Shown here: in pieces, positions 39,401 through 52,798 of the stretch
Numbering within the stretch: position 1 is the stretch's first letter
Layout: each line of letters begins with the position of its first letter
Notes under the pieces: model-generated
What the model was told of the DNA's origin: nothing
Database searches by the model: none
Seen by the model: the letters and a program-made list of their open reading frames with translations, nothing else
Made by a program: the position numbers and the translations under genes
From: Phylloscopus collybita
Taxonomy: Eukaryota; Chordata; Aves; Passeriformes; Phylloscopidae
Length of the DNA: 64,000 nt
Direction: 5' to 3'
Assembly (NCBI GenBank): GCA_027886175.1
Contig: JAJNNQ010000127.1
Coordinates: forward strand, 62,001-126,000

Positions 39401-41965
39401 CTTTGGTTTCCTATAGAAAAGGCCCACCATTCATGTTTAATGCTGTCTGTCTGCCATTGGGCTTCTGAGTACTAAAATACCACTAAAATTCCATAAAAAT
39501 GAGGATATCTCCCAGGTGCAATCGACCACCAGGTGGAAGTTTGTCAGCCCTTGCAGTGCCAAAAGCCTCCTAAAAACTGACATCAGGAACATAGGATGGA
39601 TAATTTGTTTTTCCATGGAAAGGGGCCACTGTTCGTGTCTAATGCTGTCTGCCTGCCAGTGGGCAGAAGCCTACCAAAATTCCCTACAAATGAGGATATC
39701 TCCCAAATGCAATTTCCCACCAGATGGAAGTTTGTCTGCCCTTTTTATGCCAAAGGCCTCCTACAAACTGACATCAGGAGCCTGGGTTGGAGACTTTGTT
39801 TTCCCATGGAAAAGGGCCACCGTTCGTGTCTAATGCTGTCTGCCTGCCACTGGGCTTTTACCTGCTGAAATTCCATACAAATGAGGATATCTCCCCGATG
39901 CAATCAGCCACCAGACGGCAGTTTGTTTGCCCTTGTACTGCCAAAAGCCTCCTAAAACCTGACATCAGGAACGTGGCTTGGAGACTTTGGCTGCCCATGG
40001 GAAAAGGGCCACCGTTCATGTCTAATGCTGTCTGCCTGCCACTGGGCTTCTACCTGCTGAAGTTCCATACAAATGAGGATATCTCCCCGATGCAATCAAC
40101 CACCAGACGGAAGTTTGTCTACCTTTGTAGTGTCAAAGGCCTCCTGGAAACGGACATCAGGAACGTGGGGTGGAGACTTTGGTTTCCCATAAAAATGGGC
40201 CATTGTTCGTGTCTAATGCTGTCTGCCTGCCACTGTGCTTCTTCCTACTAAAATTCCACTAAAACTCCATAGAAATGAGCATATCTCCCAGGTGCAATCT
40301 ACAACCAGATGGAAGTTTCTCTGCGCTTATATTGGAAAACGCCTCCTACAAAGTGACATCAGCAACATGGGGTGGAGATTTTGGTTTCCCATGGAAAAGG
40401 GCCACTGTTCGTGTCTAATGCTGTCTGCCTGCCACTGGAGTTATGCCTACTGAAATTCCTCACAAATGAGGATATTTCCCAGATGGAATCTCCCACCAGT
40501 TGGAAGTTTGTTTGCCCTTCTAGTGCCAAAGGCCTCCTAAAAACTGACATCAGGAACCTGGGGTGGAGACTTTGGTTTCTCATGGAAATGGGCCACCGTT
40601 CGTGTCTAATAATGTCTGTCGGCCATTGGGCTTCTACCTACGAAAATTCCACTGAAATTCCATACAAATGAAGACATCTCCCGGGTGCAGTCTACCGCCA
40701 GATATAAGTTTTTCTGCCCTTGTATTTCCAAAGGCCTTCTATAAACTGACATGAGGAGCCTGGAGTGGAGACTTTGGTTTCCCATGGATATGGGCCAGCG
40801 TTCGTGTGTAAAGCAGTCTGCCTGCTGCTGGATTTCTGCCTACTTTAATACCACTGAAATTCCATAAAAATGAGGATATCTCCCAGGTGCAATCTACCAC
40901 CAGATGGAAGTTTTTCTGCCCTTGTACTTCCAAAGGCCTCTTACAAACTAATATCAGGAACGTGGGGTAGGGACTTCGGTTTCCCATGGAAAAGGGTCAC
41001 CGTTTGTGTCTAATGCTGTCTGCCTGCCACTGGGGTTATGCCTGCTGAAATTCCTCACAAATGAGGATATCTCCCGCACGGAATCTACCACCAGTTGGAA
41101 GTTTATCTGCCCTTGTAGTGCCAAAGGCCTCCTACAAACTGACATCAGGCACGTGAGATGGAGACTTTGGTTTCCCAAGGAAATGGACCACAGTTCGTGT
41201 CTAATGCTGTCTGCGAGACACTGGGCTTATGCCGACTAAAATTCCACTAAAATTCTATACAAATGAGGATGTCTCCCAGGTGCAATCTACCACCAGATGG
41301 AAGTTTGTCTGCCCCTGTAGAGCCAAAGGCTTCCTACAAATTGACATCAAGAACCTGAGGCGGAGACTTTGGTTTCCCATGGAAAAGGGCCACCGTTCGC
41401 ATCTAATACTGTCTGCCTGCCACTGGGCTTATGGCTATTAAAATTACATACAAATGAGGATATCTCCTAGATGCAATATGCCACCAATTGGAACTTTGTC
41501 TCCTCCTGTAGTGCCAGAGGCCTCCTAGAAAATGACATGAGGAACCTGGGGTGGAGACTTTGGTTTCCCATGGAAATGAGCCACTATTCATGTCTAATTC
41601 TGTCTACCTGCAGCTGGGATTCTGTCTACTAATATTCCACTAAAATTCCATACAAATGAGTATATCTCCCAGGTGCAATCTAACACCAGATGGAAGATTC
41701 TCTGCCCTTGTGTTTCCAAAGGCCTCCTAAACACTGCCATCAGCAACCTGGGGTGGAGACTTTGCTTTCCCATGTAAAAGGACCACCGTTCCTGTCTAAT
41801 GCTGTCTGCCTGGCACTGTGGTGATGACTGCTGAAGTTCCATACAAATGAGGATATCTCCCAGGTGTAATCTACCACTGGGTGGAAGTTTTTCTGCCCCC
41901 GTAGTGCCAAAGGCCTCCTAAAAACTGACATCCCGAACGGGGGGTGGAGACTTTTGTTTCCCAAA
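36491..41965 (-). repeat. HOR copy 3 (- arm), 5,475 bp
   Basis: The unit runs from 36,491 to the next GAAATGCCCACC at 41,966. Relative to copy 2 it lacks monomers at two places: near 37,250, where two flanking monomers are fused, and near 38,940, where one monomer is absent. It otherwise tracks copy 2 almost base for base and shares private variants with it (for example CTGCGCTTATATTGG near 34,848 and 40,323). Confidence 0.85.
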
Positions 41966-44900
41966 GAAATGCCCACCGTTCGTGTCTAATGCTGTCTGGC
42001 AGCCACTGGCCTTATGCCTACTAAAATTCCACTAAAATTCTATAGAAATGAGGTTATCTCCCAGATGCAATCTACCACCAGATGGAAGTTTGCCTGCCCT
42101 TGTATTTCCAAAGGCCTCCTACAAACTGACATCAGGAACGTGAGGTGGAGACTTTGGTTTCCCATGGAAAAGGTCCATTGTTCGTGTCTAATGCTGTCTG
42201 CCTGCCACTGGGCTTCTGCCATCTGAAATTCCATACAAATGAGGATATCTCCTCAATGCAATCAACCACCAGACGGAACTTTGTCTGCCCTTGTAGTGCC
42301 AAAGGCCTCCTACAAACTGACATCAGGAACCTGGAGTGGAGACTTTGGTTTCCCATGGAAATGGGACAGCGTTCGTGTCTAATGATGTTTGCCTGCCACA
42401 AGGCTTCTGCCTATTAAAATTCCAAGAAAATTCTATACCATTGAAGATGTCTCTCACGTGCAATCTACCACCAAATGGAAGTTTGTCTCCCCCTGTAGAG
42501 CAAAAGGCTTCCTACAAATTGACATCAAGAAGCTGTGGTGGAGACTTTGGTTTCCCATGGCAAAGGGCCACGGTTCCTGTCTAATGCTGTCTGCCTGCCA
42601 CTGGGCTTATGCCTACTAAAATTACATACAAATGAGGATATCTCCCAGATGCAATATGCCACCAGTTGGAAGTTTGTCTCGTCTTGTAGTGCCAGAGGCC
42701 TCCTAGAAAATGACATCAGGAACCTGGCGTGGAGACTTTGGTTTCCTATGGAAAAGGCCCACCGTTCATGTTTAATGCTCTCTGTCTGCTACTGGGCTTC
42801 TGAGTACTAAAATACCACTAAAATTCCATACAAATAAGGACATCTACGAGGTGCGATCCACCACTAGATGGAGGTTTGTCTGCCCTTGTAGTGCCAAAGG
42901 CCTCCTACAAACTGACATCAGGAGCCTGGGTTGGAGACTTTGTTTTCCCATGGAAAAGGGCCACCGTTCGTGTCTAATGCTGTCTGCCTGCCACTGGGCT
43001 TCTATCTGCTGAAATTCCATACAAATGTGGATATCTTCCCGATGCAATCAACCACCAGACGGAAGTTTGTCTGCCCTTGTAGTGCCAAAGGCCTCCTAGA
43101 AACGGACATCAGGAACGAGGGGTGGAGACTTTGGTTTTCCATCAAATGGGCCATTTTTCTTGTCTAATGCTGTCTGCCTGCCACGGGGTTTCTTCCTACT
43201 AAAATTCCACTAAAACTCCATAAAAATGAGGATATCTCCCAGGTGCAATCTACAACCAGATGGAAGTTTCTCTGCCCTTATATTGGAAAACGTCTCCTAC
43301 AAAGTGACATCAGCAACATGGGGTGGAGATTTTGGTTTCCCATGGAAAAGGGCCACTGTTCATGTGTAATGCTGTCTGCCAGATACTGGGCTTATGCCTA
43401 CTAAAATTCCACTAAAATTCCATACAAATGAGGATACCTCCCAGGTGCAATCTACCACCAGATGGAAGTTTGTCTGCCCTTGTAGTGTTAAAGGCTTCCT
43501 ACAAATTAACATCAGGAACCTGGGGCGTAGACTTTGGTTTCCCATGGAAAAGGGCCACCGTTCGTGTCTAATGCTGTCTGCCTGGCACTGTGGTTATTAC
43601 TGCTGCAGTTCCATACAAATGCTGATAAGTCCCAGGTGCAATCTACCACCAGGTGGAAGTTTGTCTGCCCTTGAAGTGTTAAAGGCCTCCTAAAAATTGA
43701 CATCAGGAACGTGCGGTGGAGACTTTGTTTTCCCATGGAAATGGGCCACCCTTTTTGTCTAATGCTATGTGCCTGCCACTGGGCGTATGCCTAGTAAAAT
43801 TCCATAAAAATGAGGATATCTCCCAGATGGAGTCTACCACCAGTTTTGAAAGTTTGTCTGCCCTTGTAATGCAACGGCCTCCTACAAACTGACATCAGGA
43901 ACCTGGAGAGGACGCTTTGGTTTCCCATGGAAAAGGGCCACCCTTGGTGTTTAATGCTGTCTCCTTGCCACTGACTTATGACTACTGAAATTACATACAA
44001 ATGAGGATATCTCCCAGACGCAATATGCCACCAGATGGAAATTTGTCTGCTCTTGCAGTGCCAAAGGCCTCCTTCAAACTGACATTCGGAACCTCACCTG
44101 GAGACTTTGGTTTCCTATAGAAAAGGCCCACCATTCATGTTTAATGCTGTCTGTCTGCCATTGGGCTTCTGAGTACTAAAATACCACTAAAATTCCATAA
44201 AAATGAGGATATCTCCCAGGTGCAATCTACCACCAGGTGGAAGTTTGTCAGCCCTTGCAGTGCCAAAAGCCTCCTAAAAACTGACATCAGGAACATAGGA
44301 GGGATAATTTGTTTTTCCATGGAAAGGGGCCACTGTTCGTGTCTAATGCTGTCTGCCTGCCAGTGGGCAGAAGCCTACCAAAATTCCCTACAAATGAGGA
44401 TATCTCCCAGGTGCAATCTACCACCAGATGGAAGTTTGTCTGCCCTTTTTATGCCAAAGGCCTCCTACAAACTGACATCAGGAGCCTGGGTTGGAGACTT
44501 TGTTTTCCCATGGAAAAGGGCCACCGTTCGTGTCTAATGCTGTCTGCCTGCCACTGGGCTTTTACCTGCTGAAATTCCATACAAATGAGGATATCTCCCC
44601 GATGCAATCAGCCACCAGACGGAAGTTTGTTTGCCCTTGTACTGCCAAAGGCCTCCTAAAACCTGACATCAGGAACGTGGCTTGGAGACTTTGGCTGCCC
44701 ATGGGAAAAGGGCCACCGTTCATGTCTAATGCTGTCTGCCTGCCACTGTGCTTCTTCCTACTAAAATTCCACTAAAACTCCATAGAAATGAGGATATCTC
44801 CCAGGTGCAATCTACAACCAGATGGAAGTTTCTCTGCCCTTATATTGGAAAACGCCTCCTACAAAGTGACATCAGCAACATGGGGTGGAGATTTTGGTTT

Positions 44901-46315
44901 CCCATGGAAAAGGGCCACTGTTCGTGTCTAATGCTGTCTGCCTGCCACTGGAGTTATGCCTACTGAAATTCCTCACAAATGAGGATGTTTCCCAGATGGA
45001 ATCTCCCACCAGTTGGAAGTTTGTTTGCCCTTCTAGTGCCAAAGGCCTCCTAAAAACTGACATCAGGAACCTGGGGTGGAGACTTTGGTTTCTCATGGAA
45101 ATTGGCCACCGTTCGTGTCTAATAATGTCTGTCGGCCATTGGGCTTCTACCTACGAAAATTCCACTGAAATTCCATACAAATGAAGACATCTCCCGGGTG
45201 CAGTCTACCGCCAGATATAAGTTTTTCTGCCCTTGTATTTCCAAAGGCCTTCTATAAACTGACATGAGGAGTCTGGAGTGGAGACTTTGGTTTCCCATGG
45301 ATATGGGCCAGCGTTCGTGTGTAAAGCAGTCTGCCTGCTGCTGGATTTCTGCCTACTTTAATACCACTGAAATTCCATAAAAATGAGGATATCTCCCAGG
45401 TGCAATCTACCACCAGATGGAAGTTTTTCTGCCCTTGTACTTCCAAAGGCCTCTTACAAACTAATATCAGGAACGTGGGGTAGAGACTTTGGTTTCCCAT
45501 GGAAAAGGACCACCGTTTGTGTCTAATGCTGTCTGCCTGCCACTGGGGTTATGCCTGCTGAAATTCCTCACAAATGAGGATATCTCCCGCACGGAATCTA
45601 CCACCAGTTGGAAGTTTATCTGCCCTTGTAGTTCCAAAGGCCTCCTACAAACTGACATCAGGCACGTGAGATGGAGACTTTGGTTTCCCAAGGAAATGGA
45701 CCACAGTTCGTGTCTAATGCTGTCTGCGAGACACTGGGCTTATGCCGACTAAAATTCCACTAAAATTCTATACAAATGAGGATGTCTCCCAGGTGCAATC
45801 TACCACCAGATGGAAATTTGTCTGCCCCTGAAGAGCCAAAGGCTTCCTACAAATTGACATCAAGAACCTGAGGCGGAGACTTTGGTTTCCCATGGAAAAG
45901 GGCCACCGTTCGCGTCTAATACTGTCTGCCTGCCACTGGGCTTATGGCTATTAAAATTACATACAAATGAGGATATCTCCTAGATGCAATATGCCACCAA
46001 TAGGAACTTTGTCTCCTCCTGTAGTGCCAGAGGCCTCCTAGAAAATGACATGAGGAACCTGGGGTGGAGACTTTGGTTTCCCATGGAAATGAGCCACTAT
46101 TCATGTCTAATTCTGTCTACCTGCAGCTGGGATTCTGTCTACTAATATTCCACTAAAATTCCATACAAATGAGTATATCTCCCAGGTGCAATCTAACACC
46201 TGATGGAAGATTCTCTGCCCTTGTGTTTCCAAAGGCCTCCTAAACACTGCCATCAGCAACCTGGGGTGGAGACTTTGCTTTCCCATGGAAAAGGACCACC
46301 GTTCCTGTCTAATGC
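41966..46315 (-). repeat. HOR copy 4 (- arm), deleted
   Basis: Starts at GAAATGCCCACC (41,966). It shares the fusion near 42,725 with copy 3. It has a fresh five-monomer loss near 43,045-43,070 (about 965 bp; a monomer matching 31,787-31,910 runs straight into one matching about 32,885 onward). It also has a one-monomer loss near 44,740. It ends at the eight-monomer deletion joint around 46,265-46,334. Confidence 0.8.
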
Positions 46316-49300
46316 TGTCTGCCTGGCACTGTGGTTATGACTGCTGAAGGTCCATACAAATGAGGATATCTCCCAGGAGCAATCTACCACCAGGTGGAAG
46401 TTTGTCTACCCTTGTACTGCCGAAGGCCTCCTAGTAACGGACATCAGGAACGTGGGGTGGAGACTTTGGTTTCCCATAAAAATGGGCCACCGTTCGTGTC
46501 TAAAGCTTTCTGCCTGCCACTGGGGATCTTCGTAATAAAATTCCAATAAAATTCCAGAGAAATGAGGATATCTCCCAGGTGCAATCTACCACCAGATGGA
46601 AGTTTTTCTGCCCTTGTAGTTCCAAACGCCTTCTACAAATTGACATCAGGAACGTGGGGTGGAGACTTTGTTTTCCCATGGAAATGGGCCACCGTTTGTG
46701 TCTAATGCTATGTGACTGCCACTGGGATTATGCCTAGTAAAATCCCGTACAAATGAGGATATCTCCCAGATAGAGTCTACCACCAGATGAAAGTTTGTCT
46801 GCCCTTGTAATGCCAAAGGCCTCCTACAAACTGACATCAGGATTCTGGAAAGGAGGCTTTGGTTTCCCATGGAAAAGGGGCACCCTTGTTGTTTAATGCT
46901 GTCTCCTTGCCACTGGGCTTATGACTACTGAAATTACATACAAATGAGGATATCTCCCTAACAAAATTTCCCACCAGATGGAAGTTTGTCTGCCCTTTTA
47001 ATGCCAAAGGCCTACTAAAGACTGACATCAGGAGCCTGGTTGGAGACTTTGTTTTCCCATGGAAAATGGCCACCGTTCTCTCTAATGCTGTCTGCCTGCC
47101 ACTGGGCTTCTACCTGATGAAATTCCATAAAAATAAGGATATCTCAACGATGCAATCAACCACCAGACGGAAGTTTGTCTGCCCTTGTAGTGCCAAAGGC
47201 CTCCTAGAAACGGACATCAGGAACGAGGGGTGGAGACTTTGGTTTTCCATCAAATGGGCCATTTTTCTTGTCTAATGCTGTCTGCCTGCCACGGGGTTTC
47301 TTCCTACTAAAATTCCACTAAAACTCCATAAAAATGAGGATATCTCCCAGGTGCAATCTACAACCAGATGGAAGTTTCTCTGCCCTTATATTGGAAAACG
47401 TCTCCTACAAAGTGACATCAGCAACATGGGGTGGAGATTTTGGTTTCCCATGGAAAAGGGCCACTGTTCGTGTGTAATGCTGTCTGCCAGATACTGGGCT
47501 TATGCCTACTAAAATTCCACTAAAATTCCATACAAATGAGGATACCTCCCAGGTGCAATCTACCACCAGATGGAAGTTTGTCTGCCCTTGTAGTGTTAAA
47601 GGCTTCCTACAAATTAACATCAGGAACCTGGGGCGTAGACTTTGGTTTCCCATGGAAAAGGGCCACCGTTCGTGTCTAATGCTGTCTGCCTGGCACTGTG
47701 GTTATGACTGCTGCAGTTCCATACAAATGCTGATAAGTCCCAGGTGCAATCTACCACCAGGTGGAAGTTTGTCTGCCCTTGAAGTGTTAAAGGCCTCCTA
47801 AAAATTGACATCAGGAACGTGCGGTGGAGACTTTGTTTTCCCATGGAAATGGGCCACCCTTTTTGTCTAATGCTATGTGCCTGCCACTGGGTGTATGCCT
47901 AGTAAAATTCCATAAAAATGAGGATATCTCCCAGATGGAGTCTACCACCAGTTGAAAGTTTGTCTGCCCTTGTAATGCAACGGCCTCCTACAAACTGACA
48001 TCAGGAACCTGGAGAGGACGCTTTGGTTTCCCATGGAAAAGGGCCACCCTTGGTGTTTATTGCTGTCTCCTTGCCACTGACTTATGACTACTGAAATTAC
48101 ATAGAAATGAGGATATCTCCCAGACGCAATATGCCACCAGATGGAAATTTGTCTGCTCTTGCATTGCCAAAGGCCTCCTTCAAACTGACATTCGGAACCT
48201 CACCTGGAGACTTTGGTTTCCTATAGAAAAGGCCCACCATTCATGTTTAATGCTGTCTGTCTGCCATTGGGCTTCTGAGTACTAAAATACCACTAAAATT
48301 CCATAAAAATGAGGATATCTCCCAGGTGCAATCTACCACCAGGTGGAAGTTTGTCAGCCCTTGCAGTGCCAAAAGCCTCCTAAAAACTGACATCAGGAAC
48401 ATAGGATGGATAATTTGTTTTTCCATGGAAAGGGGCCACTGTTCGTGTCTAATGCTGTCTGCCTGCCAGTGGGCAGAAGCCTACCAAAATTCCCTACAAA
48501 TGAGGATATCTCCTAAATGCAATTTCCCACCAGATGGAAGTTTGTCTGCCCTTTTTATGCCAAAGGCCTCCTACAAACTGACATCAGGAGCCTGGGTTGG
48601 AGACTTTGTTTTCCCATGGAAAAGGGCCACCGTTCGTGTCTAATGCTGTCTGCCTGCCACTGGGCTTTTACCTGCTGAAATTCCATACAAATGAGGATAT
48701 CTCCCCGATGCAATCAGCCACCAGACGGAAGTTTGTTTGCCCTTGTACTGCCAAAGGCCTCCTAAAACCTGACATCAGGAACGTGGGGTGGAGACTTTGG
48801 TTTCCCATAAAAATGGGCCATTGTTCGTGTCTAATGCTGTCTGCCTGCCACTGTGCTTCTTCCTACTAAAATTCCACTAAAACTCCATAGAAATGAGGAT
48901 ATCTCCCAGGTGCAATCTACAACCAGATGGAAGTTTCTCTGCCCTTATATTGGAAAACGCCTCCTACAAAGTGATATCAGCAACATGGGGTGGAGATTTT
49001 GGTTTCCCATGGAAAAGGGCCACCGTTCGTGTCTAATGCTGTCTGCCTGCCACTGGAGTTATGCCTACTGAAATTCCTCACAAATGAGGATATTTCCCAG
49101 ATGGAATCTCCCACCAGTTGGAAGTTTGTTTGCCCTTCTAGTGCCAAAGGCCTCCTAAAAACTGACATCAGGAACCTGGGGTGGAGACTTTGGTTTCTCA
49201 TGGAAATTGGCCACCGTTCGTGTCTAATAATGTCTGTCGGCCATTGGGCTTCTACCTACGAAAATTCCACTGAAATTCCATACAAATGAAGACATCTCCC

Positions 49301-50583
49301 GGGTGCAGTCTACCGCCAGATATAAGTTTTTCTGCCCTTGTATTTCCAAAGGCCTTCTATAAACTGACATGAGGAGCCTGGAGTGGAGACTTTGGTTTCC
49401 CATGGATATGGGCCAGGGTTCGTGTGTAAAGCAGTCTGCCTGCCGCTGGATTTGTGCCTACTTTAATACCACTGAAATTCCATAAAAATAAGGATATCTC
49501 CCAGGTGCAATCTACCACCAGATGGAAGTTTTTCTGCCCTTGTACTTCCAAAGGCCTCTTACAAACTAATATCAGGAACGTGGGGTAGAGACTTCGGTTT
49601 CCCATGGAAAAGGACCACCGTTTGTGTCTAATGCTGTCTGCCTGCCACTGGGGTTATGCCTGCTGAAATTCCTCACAAATGAGGATATCTCCCGCACGGA
49701 ATCTACCACCAGACGGAAGTTTATCTGCCCTTGTAGTGCCAAAGGCCTCCTACAAACTGACATCAGGCACGTGAGATGGAGACTTTGGTTTCCCAAGGAA
49801 ATGGACCACAGTTCGTGTCTAATGCTGTCTGCGAGACATTGGGCTTATGCCGACTAAAATTCCACTAAAATTCTATACAAATGAGGATGTCTCCCAGGTG
49901 CAATCTACCACCAGATGGAAGTTTGTCTGCCCCTGAAGAGCCAAAGGCTTCCTACAAATTGACATCAAGAACCTGAGGCGGAGACTTTGGTTTCCCATGG
50001 AAAAGGGCCACCGTTCGCGTCTAATACTGTCTGCCTGCCATTGGGCTTATGGCTATTAAAATTACATACAAATGAGGATATCTCCTGAATGCAATATGCC
50101 ACCAATTGGAACTTTGTCTCCTCCTGTAGTGCCAGAGGCCTCCTAGAAAATGACATGAGGAACCTGGGGTGGAGACTTTGGTTTCCCATGGAAATGAGCC
50201 ACTATTCATGTCTAATTCTGTCTACCTGCAGCTGGGATTCTGTCTACTAATATTCCACTAAAATTCCATACAAATGAGTATATCTCCCAGGTGCAATCTA
50301 ACACCTGATGGAAGATTCTCTGCCCTTGTGTTTCCAAAGGCCTCCTACAAACTGCCATCAGGAACCTGGGGTGGAGACTTTGGTTTCCCATGGAAAAGGA
50401 CCACCGTTCCTGTCTAATGCTGTCTGCCTGGCACTGTGGTGATGACTGCTGAAGTTCCATACAAATGAGGATATCTCCCAGGTGTAATCTACCACTGGGT
50501 GGAAGTTTTTCTGCCCCCGTAGTGCCAAAGGCCTCCTAAAAACTGACATCCCGAACGGGGGGTGGAGACTTTTGTTTCCCAAA
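46316..50583 (-). repeat. HOR copy 5 (- arm), deleted
   Basis: Begins after a joint at 46,265-46,334 where sequence matching about 30,404-30,480 passes directly into sequence matching about 32,035 onward. This removes about 1,561 bp, equal to eight monomers (five of 191 and three of 202). One more monomer is missing near 48,780. The unit ends at the GAAATGCCCACC box at 50,584. Confidence 0.8.
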
Positions 50584-51360
50584 GAAATGCCCACCGTTCG
50601 TGTCTAATGCTGTCTGGCAGCCACTGGCCTTATGCCTACTAAAATTCCACTAAAATTCTATAGAAATGAGGTTATCTCCCAGGTGCAATCTACCACCAGA
50701 TGGAAGTTTGCCTGCCCTTGTATTTCCAAAGGCCTCCTACAAACTGACATCAGGAACGTGAGGTGGAGACTTTGGTTTCCCATGGAAAAGGTCCATTGTT
50801 CGTGTCTAATGCTGTCTGCCTGCCACTGGGCTTCTGCCATCTGAAATTCCATACAAATGAGGATATCTCCTCAATGCAATCAACCACCAGACGGAACTTT
50901 GTCTGCCCTTGTAGTGCCAAAGGCCTCCTACAAACTGACATCAGGAACCTGGAGTGGAGACTTTGGTTTCCCATGGAAATGGGACAGCGTTCGTGTCTAA
51001 TGATGTTTGCCTGCCACAAGGCTTCTGCCTATTAAAATTCCAATAAAATTCTATACCATTGAAGATGTGTCTCACGTGCAATCTACCACTAAATGGAAGT
51101 TTGTCTCCCCCTGTAGAGCAAAAGGCTTCCTACAAATTGACATCAAGAAGCTGTGGTGGAGACTTTGGTTTCCCATGGCAAAGGGCCACGGTTCCTGTCT
51201 AATGCTGTCTGCCTGCCACTGGGCTTACGCCTACTAAAATTACATACAAATGAGGATATCTCCCAGATGCAATATGCCACCAGTTGGAAGTTTGTCTCGT
51301 CTTGTAGTGCCAGAGGCCTCCTAGAAAATGACATCAGGAACCTGGGGTGGAGACTTTGGT
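50584..51360 (-). repeat. partial HOR copy 6 (- arm)
   Basis: Continues the HOR order of copies 3-5 for about four monomers (50,632-51,350 matches 36,539-37,250). It then switches at about 51,361, inside the shared motif TTTGGTTTCCCATGGAAAAG, to the block that carries the ERV. Confidence 0.8.
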
Positions 51361-52514
51361 TTCCCATGGAAAAGGGCCACCCTTGGTGTTTAATGCTGTC
51401 TTCCTGCCCGTGGGCATATACCTACTAAAATTCCCTACAAATGAGGATATCTCCCAAATGCAATTTCCCACCAGATGGAAGTTTGTCTGCCCTTTTAATG
51501 CCAAAGGCCTCCGACAACCTGACATCAGGAATGTGGGATGGAGACTTTGGTTTCTTTAGGAAACGGGCCACTGTTCCTGTCTAATTCTCTCTGCCTTCCG
51601 TTGGGATTCTGCCTACTAAAATTCCACTAAAATTCCATAGAAATGAGGATATCTCCCAGGTGCAATCTACAACCAGATGGAAGTTTTTCCTCCCTTATAT
51701 TGGAAAACGCCTCCTACAAAGTGACATTTGCAACATGGTGTGGAGATTTTGGTTTCCCATGGAAAAGGGCCACTGTTTGTGTCTAATGCTGTCTGCCTGC
51801 CAGGGGGCATATGCCTACTAAAATTCCATACAAATGAGGATATCTCCCAAACGCAATTTCCCACCAGATGGAAGTTTGTCTACCCTTTTAATGCCAAAGA
51901 CCTCCTAAAAACTGACATCAGGAGCCTGGGTTGGAGACTTTGGTTTCCCATGGAAATGGGCCACCGTTTGTGTCTAATGCTGTTTGCCTGCCACTGGGCT
52001 TCTGCCTGCTGAAATTCCTCACAAATGAGGATATCTCCCTGATGCAATCAGCCACCAGACGGAAGTTTGTCTGCCCTTGTAGTGCCAAAGGCCTCTTACA
52101 AACTGACATGAGGAACAGGGAATGGAGACTTGGGTTTCCCATGGAAAAGGTACACTCTTCGTGTCTAATGCTGTCTGCCTGCCACTGGGCTTCTGTCTGC
52201 TGAAATTCCATACAAATGAGGATATCTCCTCGATGCAATCAACCACCAGACGGAACTTTTTCTGCCCTTGTAGTGCCAAAGTCCTCCTACAAACTGACAT
52301 CAAGAACCTGGAGTGGAGACTTCGGTTTCCCATGGAAATGGGCCAGCGTTCGTGTCTAATTATATGTGCCTGCCACTAGGCTTCTGCCTATTAATTTTCC
52401 ACTTAAATTCCATACAAATGAGGATGTCTTCCAGGTGCAATCTACCACCAGATAGAAGTTTGACTGCCCTTGTAATGACAACGGCCTTTTACAAACTGAC
52501 ATCTGGAATCTGGA

Positions 52515-52520
52515 GAGGAC
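52515..52520. repeat. target-site duplication GAGGAC, left of ERV
   Basis: Part of the satellite sequence TCTGGAGAGGAC, directly followed by the LTR terminus TGTTGCAG. The duplication could also be read as the heptamer AGAGGAC. Confidence 0.9.
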
Positions 52521-52698
52521 TGTTGCAGTGCCTGCCTGCTCTGGCCTGGCTCAGTGTCTAGCCTGGTCTACCCAGCAGCTCTCGGCACGCCCCAACCAGT
52601 CACTTTGTGGGGGTTCGTGTCTTGTCACTGGATAACGCTGTCAAGGCCGGATTGAAGAAAGAAGGGACTCTCTCTTGAATTTTCTAGGGAACAGAGGC

Positions 52699-52704
52699 TT
52701 TATT
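52699..52704 (-). promoter_or_regulatory. poly(A) signal AATAAA in ERV 3' LTR
   Basis: TTTATT on the + strand, that is AATAAA in viral orientation, about 180 bp before the LTR end. Confidence 0.7.
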
Positions 52705-52798
52705 CGGGGGCGGGGGGAAGGGGGTCAGGATGATCCCCCCAGCCACCCCAGGCTGGTGCCTCTGGAGAGAGAGACCCTGAGCCTGGGGTGGTGGGCGG

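Larger units (their letters stand above)
24748..51360 (-). repeat. HOR array, - orientation, five copies plus a partial
   Basis: Distinct monomers recur in the same order. One anchor (frames beginning at 30,067, 35,928, 41,403, 45,916 and 50,021) is spaced 5,861, 5,475, 4,513 and 4,105 bp. A second anchor (28,180, 34,041, 39,516, 44,220, 48,326) is spaced 5,861, 5,475, 4,704 and 4,106 bp. Monomers within one unit differ clearly, while monomers at equivalent positions of different units are nearly the same; that is the definition of a higher-order repeat. The array ends near 51,360, where the ERV-bearing block starts. Confidence 0.92.
20152..52520 (-). repeat. 191/202-bp satellite array, - orientation arm, part 1
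   Basis: This is the same satellite family as the left arm, with all monomers now reading on the - strand up to the ERV insertion. On the + strand the monomer appears as AGGCCTCCTA, then TGACATCAGG, then TTTCCCATGG, then CTAATGCTGTCTGCC. The stretch 20,152-24,400 holds mutually diverged monomers. The stretch 24,400-51,360 is organised as a higher-order repeat. The stretch 51,361-52,520 starts the 10.9-kb duplicated block that carries the ERV. No gene, RNA or other mobile element was seen here. Confidence 0.97.
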
